Source: Sthenelais limicola (lineage: Eukaryota > Annelida > Polychaeta > Phyllodocida > Sigalionidae). From it: DNA of 64,000 nt. Both the position numbers and the translations under genes were made by a program. Positions 34,668 to 45,704 of this stretch are shown here, one piece after another (the first letter of the stretch is position 1; every line of letters begins with the position of its first letter). The notes under the pieces were generated by a model that had not been told where the DNA came from, searched no databases, and worked only from the letters and a program-made list of their open reading frames with translations. Location of the stretch: positions 89,231,740-89,295,739 of the forward strand of contig OW804095.1 of assembly GCA_942159475.1 (NCBI GenBank), in the 5' to 3' direction.

Positions 34668-36570
34668 CTAAGCGCCACACTCCTCTTTTACCTCCTGAGC
34701 TTGTATGGATATGGAACCATAGCGAGCAAAAGCATTTTCTTTTCATGACAGATGGTGCTCATGCAGGCATACCATTCACATTCTGACAAATAGATTACAA
34801 TAGAACACATACATATCCTAAATTGCATGCTGATTTATACCTCGAAGACCCTACATTCGGTACGCGTATAATGTACTGGGTCTACTCATACGTGTAAGAG
34901 TTGCTCTAGCTTCAAGGACACACTAATTCAGTTTTCAAAATTGGAAAAGAAGTACCACTTACTGTAGCTTTGAAATTGCAAATTATCTATAACTTAATCT
35001 ATTCACAACACAGTTGTCGTCCATTGTCCAAACTGTAAATGATGTTTTTCATATGGAAAACATTATAAGAAGAAATCCAGGGAGGAAGTACATACAATAT
35101 GTCCCTCTTCATAAAATATATTGATTCATAAATTCATCTTGAAGAGAGCCTACGCAGCCATGAGGATATGACTCTCTGACATTCATACTACAATACCATA
35201 GGACAAGGTGCCCTTGCTGCATGATAAGTCTATGACCACTGCCTTCGTTCTTCGCCTGATCATACATCCTCTCTCCTATACATTCTCCTATACCGGCCCG
35301 CTCTAACCCTTTCAATATAAACCACCGGCACCTTATGGTGAGGGCGAGCATTTCTCTCTGTCCCGCCTCGTAATGCACATTCCCTAGCAACAGATAAATA
35401 TGCTATAACCTACATCCTTCCATTATTATGTATTAAGATTCGCACCCTTCCCATACTCTTATACGTCAACGCTAGGTGGCTCACTTACTGCGACCCAGCA
35501 CTTGGTGCATACTTGATTGGCCAGTACTGATGATATATCACAAGGCACAAAACGTGCACTGAATGTAAAACTCTCTCCACGTACCCATGGAAGAGAATCT
35601 CCCAACATTATTTGTTAAGAGAACCGAGCTGCTCCGACGCTGCAAGTGTTTATGTAGCACAACGGTTAGAAATTGCAGGAGGAGTCTAATTGTACGCCAT
35701 CAACTAAGTCACGGCGGAAGTAGGGAATGGAGTGAGGTAGGGTAAAACTACATGGACAGTAGCTTCTGCTGAATTACCCACAAAATGCCTGACATGACAG
35801 TATTAACTGACTGGAATTTAGGGATCGCAAGAAATAAGCTCTAGCCGAGTACTGGGTACATATCCATAGGAAAATATACATATTTGTAGTTGCATTGTGA
35901 ATGAACCCTTACTATATGTGGGAGTGGTGAAGTAGGGAGAAAATGTTATACCCCTTTCACACTACAGCACAAAAAGGAATTCATAGCACTTGCTATAATT
36001 CGATTATATTAAAGCTGCATTCTCAGCTATTACGACAGACAGAATCTTTAAAAATATGTATACTCATATCATGACTTATAGGACTGAATGTATCAATATT
36101 TAAGCTAGTTCGCGGTTGCTGACTGTTATATGTTAATACATGAATTTGAAGTCGAATCGGCTGAGAGGAAACAACCATTGGCCAGCGATAATAAGTGAAG
36201 CCACCTCAGGAAAATAGCTTGGCGGGTGCCCGAAATATAAATGTGGACTTGTATGAAGCCTTAATTGTACCAAAAACTAGACAAACGTCTTAAAAAAATG
36301 TTGGTCAAACATTGGAAAAGAAAGCAGTAAAAGAAACTCTTTTTTTACCGATGTTAACTGAGAATGCAGCGTTAAAAATACTAGCTCACCATGTCGCTCA
36401 CCGTGTCGCCTACTAGCCGAGAGCTGACTTCGGACCAGCGCACAATGCTGGAGACTGGAGGGTATGGAGGGTATCTCAACATCAGGGCATGGAAAGATAT
36501 TCTGACGGACTGCAGGGAGGATACCAAGTTAATAGTTAAATAGTTTAATAAGTTTGGCTTCCCATTAAAT
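34668..36570. other. No recognisable gene
   Basis: A short (TAG)n-like stretch lies at about 34,413-34,455. A 93-codon open frame on the minus strand (35,390-35,109) has no motif that I recognise. Confidence 0.4.
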
Positions 36571-36574
36571 AGCG

Positions 36575-36775
36575 TATCCACTTGTACGTCGGCTGTGCCT
36601 CCTAGTGGACCGTCGAACGGTGACCACCGATGGCCATTTTTGACCGTCGCCCTTGACCGTCCTTGGTACTCACTTGCACGTCAAAAAGTGCCAACCGTGG
36701 TCACCGTCGGACGGTCCACTAGGAGGCACCGCTCGACGGTCCATGGTATCCACTTGTACGTTAGACGGTCCCCTA
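36575..36775. mobile_element. Small inverted-repeat element with TATCCACTTGTACG ends
   Basis: TATCCACTTGTACG is at 36,575-36,588 and again at 36,747-36,760, with a variant (ACTCACTTGCACG) at about 36,668. Arms at about 36,597-36,625 and 36,699-36,727 are inverted copies (CCTCCTAGTGGACCGTCG against its complement). GACCGTC/GACGGTC repeats fill the middle. The same terminal phrase marks the element at 61.5-62.8 kb. Confidence 0.75.
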
Positions 36776-37637
36776 GGGACCACCAGACATTTGATTCATT
36801 AGTGTATTTACATTTCTGGTCATATTTCTTCATATATATTAGCAAAGCATCGATCTCCAGACTCTACCACACTCTCCTTGATATTACCAGATATATATTA
36901 ATTTGAAATATATATTTTAAAACTAGGCTTGGCAAACAGAGCCATGTTCACTGCCTTGTGTTAGGGGACTGGATTATCAGCGGCTAGCGAGAGTGAGCTA
37001 GTGATACTTTTTATCTTGTTCTTATTGTTCCTGGTCGATCTGCATATTATTTAATATTGATATGTGCCTTCGCAACAATTATTATTTAAATCATTAATTA
37101 ATTCGAATTCTAAATTAATTGTTTCTTCTGGGTTTTTTTTTGCCAAATCAAAAGTGCTTATATAGATGATCTTGATGAGCCTCCTGTTCGTCCCTGTTCA
37201 CTTCTGTGAAGTTTAGAGTACATTTGTACATTTATTTTTATCATTTAAATTGAATTATATAGAATCATTGCCATTTTCACTGAATATTTCGATTTGCATC
37301 AACAGATTAAAGCTTAATAATCCCCCAGGGTAGTGACCAAGCTTGTCCCTAACACCAAGGCTTGTTGTACCCAACCCTAGGCTGAGATATTTAAAGATTA
37401 TATAAAGGTGAAATAAGGAAAGATATCCTTTTCAAAGAAGTTAAAATGCTACCGAGCAGTACATAGATTGGCTTAAGACCGAAAGGTAGACATTACAAAA
37501 TACAAGGAATATGGAAAATGGTTTATATTAAGTTAAAAGGCGTCTATTGCGGGAAGAATAGGCTGGGAAGAATAGAAATAAAAACAGAGAAAAAGCTATG
37601 ATTGTCTAATATATGATGTATCGAACAGACAATATAT
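36776..37637. other. No recognisable gene
   Basis: AT-rich sequence; nothing beyond short open frames. Confidence 0.4.
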
Positions 37638-37899
37638 GAATATTGTGTTTTTTCATAATAATGAACATGTGTGCATGTGTAGAAACCATTTTCCTTCAGC
37701 AGAAGTAATATATTTTCTAAATGCGCCAGTGTATTGTATTCAAATTCCACAGTTATTACTTATTTTCTAGCCAGAAAAGGCACATTTATTTCAATAGCGG
37801 CGAAGATTTTGGCATAAGAGCTTTGAAAGTAGGGTTCCCACAGCCTTATTTTTGCAAAAGAATTCCAATAAAATGATGATAATCATGTGCGATCATCCT
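37638..37899 (+). repeat. Dispersed repeat, copy 2 (copy 1 at 491)
   Basis: Collinear with 491-745 in the same orientation, with a small extra CATGTGTG insertion at about 37,672. The boundary of similarity on the right is at about 37,899. Confidence 0.8.
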
Positions 37900-38059
37900 A
37901 AATTGTTGTAGACATCCTAGGCTAGGAAACCAAATGACACCCGATTGGAAGAATTACTCATATGTTTTGCAGACAGCAAGTTTTTCTCAATATTTCTTAT
38001 ACTGGAGATAATCCATTGAAATTTAAATTGTAGACAGGAACAGTAGCATATTCTCCAGC

Positions 38060-40520
38060 TTCTTGTTATTCAGTAGTGGCCATATTGGATTTTGACCTTG
38101 AAACATAAAATGACCTTCAGAAATGAATTCCTTATACTTAAAAACATCAATAAAATGGTATCATAGTTGAAGATCTACCAAATAGAAGCCAAGATATGCC
38201 ATATTTACTGTTTTTGGCAGCCATCTTGAATTTTGCAGCTACTGGCCACCAGGGGTGTCTACAAAGTTGTAGCTGGTACTTTATGAAAATTTCAGGCCTT
38301 ATTTAACACCATGCCAAATTTCAAAAATGTGTCATAACATACACAATATAGACAATTAGGTCCCAAATTATTATGACCTGATCTGAAAAAATGCTTTTTT
38401 CACCAAAATCTGATCGTTGCCATGGCAACAAAATTAAAAAATGAAGATATGGGCCATTCTCACCAAAGTCTTGCATTCGGAGGGGGAAATTCGCAAAAAA
38501 AAGAATATAATGAAAACTTGTTTTGGTTATATTACCTGAAAGTACATATTCCTCTGTGTATGATTCTAAAAAAATAGCACTCGGCCTTAAATATCTAAAG
38601 AATTATGATGAAAAACGTGAAAGCATGGTAAAAATGGTCATTTTGACCTTTTTCGCCATTATGTCCCGTCCGTCAACCTGATGAGTGGTTGTTAGTGGGG
38701 CAGATAAGTGATAGTCCGGGAGCCAAAGGCCATTTTTGGGCTGAACCTCGCATTGTCAGATAAAGTTTTTTTTTTCGCTGTTTCATGTAGCCTAGGGGTA
38801 GGTAATCACAAATCAGGGGGGTGACCGTTCCCACCTATTGAGCAATTTTAGATATTAACCCTTTTATCCCGGTCATGCCAATATACCCCAAATACAGGAT
38901 TTTGTAGGATTCATAGCATTCATTTATTCTGATCTGAATAGTGCACTTTGTGACACCTTTTTGAAATTTGGTATGCTGTTAGAACAGGTCATAAGGTTTT
39001 TAAAAATCCCTGGCTACAAGTTGGGGGAGAACCCTGGTGGCCGGTAGCTGCAAAATTCAAAATGGCTGCCACCAAACATCAAATGCACCATAGTTTGGCT
39101 TCTACTGGCTGGATTTTCAAGTGTGATACCACTTTTCAGATGTTTTTAAGTATGAGAAATTCATTTCTGTGGACTGTATTGAGTTTCAAGGTCATTTCAA
39201 GGTCAGAATCCAACATGGCTGCTGCCATGAAACTAGACCAAGACAATGTATGTTTGGACACCAAGATGGTGATCCTGAGTAGTTTAGAAGCTGAGATATT
39301 GGTAGATATAGGCTTTTACATAATGGTGACCTTGAAAATCCAAGATGGCCACCATAATATACAAGAGTGGTTCATATAGAAATCATAAAGTATATGGACA
39401 GCATGTGGGGTAAATTTGGCCCTTTGATCTATCCTCATGTATCTCAAATCTGGCCTCAAGCTACCTCACTAACACAGTTATAGTGCAAATAACAGCTGAG
39501 ATATTACATTCTTGCCCCTCAATGGCAGCCATATTGGATTTTGACCTAGAAAATGACCTCAAAAGAGAGAAATGACTTTAGAAATAGTTTCCTCACTCCT
39601 GAAAACACATTAAAACTGGTGTTACAGAAGTATGTGTGGTTAATTGGAGCTGAGCTATGACATTCTAGTTTCATGGCAGCAGCCATGTTGGATTCTGACC
39701 TTGAAATGACCTTGAAACTCAATACAGTCCACAGAAATGAATTTCTCATACTTAAACACATCTGAAAAGTGGTATCACACTTGAAAATCCAGCCAGTAGA
39801 AGCCAAACTATGGTGCATTTGATGTTTGGTGGCAGCCATTTTGAATTTTGCAGCTACCGGCCACCAGGGTTCTCCCCCAACTTGTAGCCAGGGATTTTTA
39901 AAAACCTTATGACCTGTTCTAACAGCATACCAAATTTCAAAAAGGTGTCACAAAGTGCACTATTCAGATTAGAATAAATGAATGCTATGAATCCTACAAA
40001 ATCCTGTATTTGGGGTATATTGGCATGACCGGGATAAAAGGGTTAATATCTAAAATTGCTCAATAGGTGGGAATGGTCACCCCCCTGATTTGTGATTACC
40101 TACCCCTAGGCTACATGAAACAGCGAAAAAAAAAACTTTATCCGACAATGCGAGGTTCAACCCTCAAAAGAGAGAAATGACTTTAGAAATAGTGACTATG
40201 ATGGCAGATAACAAAACAATCTTTCAAATCATGATACAAGCAAAAAAATTAACAAGGATGCTTCTTATGGACCACTTTTTCAAAAAAAGCCGGTTAGCCA
40301 TGAAAAATTCAAAATGGCGGCCATTTTTTTCAAGATGGCAGCCATTTGGAACGTGAAAATATATTTTTGCCATAAAATGTGACAGATAAGGCTAATTTGA
40401 AATATCTTGTTCCCAATTTATGTTTTTGATTATTTTAATTATTTTTAACAAATAGCAACTGAATATTTCAAACGGCAGCCATTTTCCAAGATGGCGGCCA
40501 TTTTGTTCATGAAAAGGCTA
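38060..40520. repeat. Repeat field with iterated ATGGCNGCCAT modules
   Basis: The module GGCAGCCATNTTGGATTTTG, then ACCTTGAAA, a CATACTTAAA phrase, AGAAGCCAA and TTTTGCAGCTAC.GGCCACC, occurs as a diverged direct copy at about 38,080-38,340. It recurs in the two palindrome arms and, partly, in the loop (about 39,525-39,600). The phrase CCTCAAAAGAGAGAAATGAC followed by TTTAGAAATAGT is present at 39,561 and again at 40,161. AAGATGGCGGCCATTTT-type sites lie at about 40,311, 40,333 and 40,494. No protein gene is present; open frames in the arms are mirror images of each other. Confidence 0.8.
38743..40158. mobile_element. Large foldback: 495 bp near-identical inverted arms
   Basis: 38,743-39,237 and 39,664-40,158 are inverted copies differing at only a few positions that I could find, separated by a 426 bp loop. 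The outer ends read GAACCTCGCATTGTC and its complement. Such identity implies a young insertion or continuing gene conversion. It encodes no transposase, so it would be a non-autonomous foldback element. Confidence 0.85.
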
Positions 40521-40529
40521 TTTTTGCCA

Positions 40530-41615
40530 TTATTAGGCTACATGTATGTGATTTCAAGGGGTGCTATTGCACAAGTTTATGAGCTATTTGAGCCAAATAT
40601 CCACAAGGTTGATGGAAACCAAGGTAAAATGCTATAAAATAGAGTTCTCTTCTTGATTTAGTATGTAATAAATACCTAATAGCACTCTGTTGGATTTCTA
40701 ATTGATCTTGAAATGAAGGAAAATAATGATTAAATAACTCTTAAATATATATAATGGCATAAAAATAGAACTAAACCATTTTTGAATGGTCTATAACAAA
40801 GTTTCTTTTTCCACAAAGTTTATGATTGTTGCCTTTACCAACCTAGACATTCATTTTTATCGATTGTGATGGTCTGGAAATTATCAAAATGATTGACCAA
40901 TGATTGATTGGATCATGCGGAAGGAAAAGCATATGTGAGAGAAGTGCTGTGTGAAAACCCTGTTTATTGTGATTTTTCCCCCCGCAATGTAACATACTTT
41001 TCAATGATTATTATCAACAGTAATGCTCAGACGTCTCAGAACATTACAATTACAGCATTTTCTTTTTGTTATTTCAAATATGTTAAATTGATTTCGAACC
41101 AACATACATCATTTGATAAATTCACTACCGCGATCATGATAGAAATGTGTCACACATATTCTAGATATTTGTGAATTCTAGCAACAGAATATTGAACAGA
41201 TTACATTTACTGTAGGAGTTAAAATTAGTCCCACAAATGAATATATATACAATAGGGTAATCTGAAAGCATTCACTGCTCGGTAACATTCTAACCCTCAA
41301 GAAGCCATGAATTTTACCAGTATATCTGAATAATGAAAACCATTATAAACTAAATACATACAAGGTTGGGACACAATGATGTATCTGTCCTAATTTAAAT
41401 GTTTAATATATGGCAGCTGCTTGAGCTCATTCAAAAAATCCTTTCATTCACAGAACATTGCCTATGTACAAACTCCTTAGTTTCTCATATCAAAATATGA
41501 ACAATATCACGTATTCAAAACAAAATATTTTCAAGGTTATCAAAATTAGTATTAACTCTCTTTGACAGCTGGTCCTATTGGATCTAGGTTGAACATTATT
41601 TCAATGGTTAATATT
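40530..41615. other. No recognisable gene
   Basis: AT-rich sequence 3' of the transposase-like gene (which is on the minus strand). It probably contains its 3' UTR. An 88-codon plus-strand frame at 40,908-41,174 shows no motif. Confidence 0.4.
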
Positions 41616-42399
41616 TCATTTGATTTTATTCTTAAGGCAGTTTGATATCTTCTTGAGAGCACCTAGTGATATAGTGAACTCTCCTTGAGCGCATGTTGGT
41701 TTTGGTGGGACGAGGGAGCATAGAACATCCTGATTTTGAAACCATACACAATCCTCTTTTGTTGGCCAGCTTAGATAATTTTTCCTCACCTGATTGGTAA
41801 CCATACAATTGACAAGACACCGTTCATTCACTATGTCATTGCTTTTAACTTTACCGACATGGGCAAAACCCTGGTGGTGGACTGCAACATAGGTCCCTGC
41901 ATATGTGCTGACATTTGATGAGGTGACTGGGTGAGCTTCAGCGGAGGCGTGTGAAACATCTTCTGGTAGCTTGGCCTCAAGACAGACATTTTTTATGCTC
42001 CAACCCTCACAGGCATCAGGGATCCTCCCATTTTCGAATATGCCTTGACAACTGTCACAGAAGCAGGATGTTTCACGCATCGCAATTTTTCCTGGCATGA
42101 GTGGAAAAATCGCATGGCACTTGCTTATTCCTGGAATGGCAGCTGGTTTGAACGCAGCTACCTTGCTCTGCCATTTCTTAACATCTAAATCAGTGTAGAG
42201 GATGCTGTTGATTGAACTACTTGATTGGTAGGCAGATGTTGCCCATTTGTACATGTCATTAGCGTTTTGTATTCTTGCCTTCTGCTGACTAACAGCCTCA
42301 AACGCATATCTTTTAATGACTCCACCTATGCCGTCGCAAACTGACTTTCTATGGCCGGCTTCGTGATATGACCAAGTTGCATCTGTGCCAAAAATAATC
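41616..42399 (-). CDS. Transposase-like protein, exon 2 (C-terminal part)
   Basis: The exon begins at 42,399 after a good acceptor (pyrimidine-rich stretch then CAG on the minus strand) and supplies the last base of a codon split by a phase-2 intron. It reads FGTDATWSYHEAGHRKSVCDGIGGVIKR, a block that in my recollection follows the DG-x-S-x-YKNR block in a repeat-associated family of cnidarians, aphids and other invertebrates. Further on are a Cys cluster (SCFCDSCQ) and a C-terminal module (GTYVAVHHQGFAHVGKVKSN.. WPTKEDCVWF) with the look of a small beta-barrel. It stops at 41,616. The joined product is 789 residues with no in-frame stop across the junction, which strongly supports the splice. 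Function is unproven; a DDE-type nuclease is my inference. Confidence 0.75.
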
Positions 42400-42787
42400 C
42401 TGAAATTATAGTAAAATAACTGTCTGAATCAAATTTTAAACATGCATATGTTAACTACTTCTGAAACAGAGAAGGAGGGTAAATTTGATTTTTATGATTG
42501 AAGCATGGAAAATTCAAACTTCTTTTTATCAATAATCCAGAGAAGCGTGCAGTGCAAGATGCCCTCCATTGCTTTATAGAAATATAATATTGCAGATGCA
42601 AGATATACTTTTATGATTATTTGAATCCTTAAATCACCTGCGGCCAACACAGGGAAGTTCATAGATAATGTATTTTCCCCATTCTCCTCATTCACCATGC
42701 GGAGAATGGTGGATTAAAGTAAAGCTAAAATGTGATACATCAATGTGTGGCATATGTCTAGTGTTTATATACATTTCCATACAACCA

Positions 42788-42860
42788 GTATATGGTCTAG
42801 GGGTAAGATGCTGGACTCCCAATCAGCACATTGGGGGTTCAAATCCCAGAGGGGACTCGG
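42788..42860 (+). repeat. tRNA-Gly-like SINE head in the intron
   Basis: A pol III A box (TGGTCTAGGGGTAAGATG) and B box (GGGTTCAAATCCC) lie at tRNA spacing. Between them is CTGGACTCCCAATCAG, an anticodon-arm relic with CCC in the loop. One base of the 3' stem is missing and the acceptor stem does not pair, so this is a tRNA-derived repeat rather than a working tRNA gene. It lies inside the intron of the transposase-like gene, on the opposite strand. Confidence 0.65.
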
Positions 42861-43190
42861 ATTTCTTTCAAACTCACACATCTAGTTATTGATGCAATTC
42901 CCTTTTCATTGGTGAAAGAATTAGAGAGTCTAAGATTGAATTAAGGGAGAAAAGTCTGTTGGACAGGGTTTGGTTCTATATAGGTTCTCTGTTATAGAGG
43001 CATGGGTGGCGGTCATAAGCTTGTATTTATTTTCGGCGAAAATGGTTTTCGCACGGGCCACGATTCGTCAAGGTATAATTCAAAATTTGTTTTGTTCAAA
43101 TAGTCTGCTCCACTATTCACATATAAAGATTATTTATTCCTACTAAGACTTATTCAATCAAAACTAAGTAAAATTAATGTAATGATTTAC

Positions 43191-44776
43191 CTGTGGTTTG
43201 CAATGACATGCCCAATAGTTCTGTTTTTGTATTTAGAGCTAGGCCCATCAGTCCAGTAGTGCAGCATCGTGACCCCCTCAGGCAGAGATAGGCTGACCTT
43301 TTCCATTATGGCCAAAACACTGGATGGATTATGGCTCAGATTAGCACTCATATATACCCATGAGCTGTGATGAAGCTCCTCGTCTCGTGTGTAGATAACA
43401 ACTGGGTGAATACTTATTTGTCTTCTGTTCCAATAGCCACTCTGGGCCTCTTCCTTTTCACGGCAAGAAAAGTTTTCTGCGAAATCCATCGATACAATAG
43501 CTTCATCACTTTTCAGATTATCCTTTAGGTACCGTAAAGCCTGATATTGGATTCGAACTCGGTCAACATGGGTCCTGAAATCTTGAAGGTCATCCTTCAG
43601 CCGTTTAATGAATTTGTCTTTCACCAGTGTTATCTCCTTGCAAATAGTTTCACTCCGACCAGAGTTCTGCTCTTTGGTCCACTCCCAAAACTTGACCTTG
43701 ACCTCGATATTCCCTTTGGATAGGATTTCATCATCAGTCTTCCACTTTATCAGGAAATCAGGAGAATCAGTGACTTTGATTGCCCTTAACTTTAGGGCAA
43801 TATTCTGATGTCTTGGACACAGGCATGTCTTCCTATCGGTGAACTTTGTCAGCAAAACATTGTGGGGCCTCATTCGGCAGAAGGTGGCAAGGCTCAACTT
43901 TTCTTCACTTTCTGTCAAATAAGGTTGCCAGATGTTCTTGAGGTAGTCATTCAAAATCCGTTTCTGCTTTTTCTCTTTTCTGCCTTTCCTTCTTAATGTG
44001 ATGTAATCTTTGCGACCAGGACACATTGTAGATACATCATCCCTCATGTAAAATTCCTCAATCCGCCTTCTTCTGGACACTTGTTCATTTGTCATCCTTA
44101 TGCTTCTCTTCATTCGGCGCTTGATGGTTTTCCTTACAGTTACATTATTTCTGTTGGTCTTGGTTTCATTGCCCAAGTAAGACATGATGCGATATTTTCT
44201 CACAATCTTGCTTGATAAAAGCTTTTCCATCTGCGGCTTCTTTTTAGACATCTGCTTTAAATTTCTCCTTTTCATTTCATACAGGATGGCATAGTGTGCT
44301 GTTAGTTTCTTCACTAAAGAAGGGTGTGATGATGGTTGTAAGCCATGTTTAGCAAGATCATTTACAGCCCTCCTTCTTGGATCATTTGTATTTGGTTGCT
44401 TAAAGCGTTTCTCTGCCCGACTCAACCTTTTTCTTGCGTTCCACAATTGCCTTTGTAAATTCTGCGATTTCATAGCCAACTTTTCTAGTTTTCGGTTGGC
44501 CCTAGACAGGGCCCTACTGGTTCTTTTCCTGGTACGGTCTGCAGACAGATTTAGTGATGTATTTTGTAGGCTGCTACTGTCCTTTTTTGCTTTCCTTTGA
44601 GCTCCTTTCCGCTCCCTCTCATAATTCCTCCTTTCCTGTAACTTGGCTGCTGTTAATGTGCCCACTAGATTTCTTTTCTTCCTGCTCCTTTGTCTTTGCG
44701 CAATGACCCAACTTTCATCTGATTTTTTTCTTTCCCGATACCTTTTTGCTCTTTCTGCAGAGGTTAATGCAACCAT
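43191..44776 (-). CDS. Transposase-like protein, exon 1 (N-terminal part)
   Basis: The ATG at 44,776 directly follows a splice-acceptor-like sequence (TATATTTTCAG), so a 5' non-coding exon probably lies further upstream. Residues 1-120 are extremely basic and helical (SAERAKRYRERKK, RKRTSRALSRANRKLEK), suited to DNA binding or nuclear entry. A Cys/His patch (CLCPRHQN) lies at about residue 335. SMDFAENFSCREKEEAQSGYW at about 425 and MLHYWTDGPSSKYKN at about 505 hold conserved acidic residues spaced as in RNase-H-fold transposases. The exon ends at 43,191 with CACAG before GTAAAT, an excellent donor, and the unspliced frame would stop two codons on. The frame is intact over 529 codons. The family is one I remember as multicopy and repeat-associated, but I cannot name its transposon superfamily. 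Confidence 0.75.
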
Positions 44777-45110
44777 CTGAAAATATATAAAATAGGCGCT
44801 TAAAAAGTAAGAAAAAGATATTAAGATGATTCTTCAACGTTTCAAGCACAAGAGGTTCATAGATAAACCGTCAAACTATCATTTATTATCCATTTTGATG
44901 TATCAAAGGAAATGGAAAAATGAAATCTAATGTCAAGGTGGTATGAAGATTAAAATCAAACCAGACTATGTTAAATTGATTATACATATTCTCAACTGAA
45001 TCGATATTGATTCTTAGAGCTAGTGTGTGAAGAGATCATGTGGAGCTAACTATGCGAACATAGTGACTTAATATATATTCTGAAGAAAACATATCAAGTG
45101 GTGCAAAACA

Positions 45111-45134
45111 AATTACCTTTGAGCTAACAAGCAG
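45111..45134. repeat. Candidate target-site duplication of LINE B, 5' side
   Basis: AATTACCTTTG, then A, then GCTAACAAGCAG. It is matched at 52,676-52,699 with one difference (T for A). On the minus strand the site reads ..CAAAG followed by GTAATT, a plausible splice donor upstream of the transposase-like gene. Confidence 0.7.
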
Positions 45135-45230
45135 TTAGGGTGACAAAGAGGTGATGGTACTTTTATTCCTTGATGTCACGTTTTTATACACAATTAAGAT
45201 ACCGGTAATCTGAAAAATTATGAAAAATGT

Positions 45231-45444
45231 GTAAACATTTGAATCTTATTGATATGAATCAAATCATACAATTATTTCCTGTAAAACATTTTTATCAACA
45301 GCCCTATATATTGAGCAATCCCACATATATAAGTTATATAAAATTGTTAACATCTGAATCTTCTTGGTATGAATCAAATCATGTAATTATTTCGCGTAAA
45401 ATATTTTCATCAACAGCCCTATAATTGAGCAATCCCACATATAT
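45231..45444 (+). repeat. Tandem duplication in the LINE B leader
   Basis: About 45,231-45,330 and 45,346-45,444 share GTATGAATCAAATCAT-like sequence, TTATCAACAGCCCTATA and TTGAGCAATCCCACATATAT, with about 10% difference. Tandem 5' monomers act as promoters in some LINEs; here that is only a possibility. Confidence 0.8.
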
Positions 45445-45704
45445 CTCACAATAAAATTCAACGTAGTCTACTGTACGTAGAGTGGCGGGAAAACTTCAAA
45501 TGAGCTACACGCACCACCGTTAGCGAGAAGAACATTATTTCCCCGAAAACATCTTAATCATCATGCCGAATTAATTTTTTCGCGGCAAAAAGATTGGATT
45601 CACATCAAGGGTCATTATTGGAGGTGTTTTATTTATTCTGAAGAAGAATACATCTCTTTTAAGCCATTTGTCTCAGTCGTGCATGGATTCATCGACGTTC
45701 GAAC

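Noticed and set aside
35109..35390. 93-codon minus-strand frame
   Set aside because: Plausible composition but no family, no partner copy and no splice context.
39062..39839. Similar 97-105 codon frames on both strands
   Set aside because: They are the two arms of the palindrome read from each side; repetitive non-coding sequence.
42788..42860. Functional tRNA gene
   Set aside because: The anticodon stem lacks a base and the acceptor stem does not pair.
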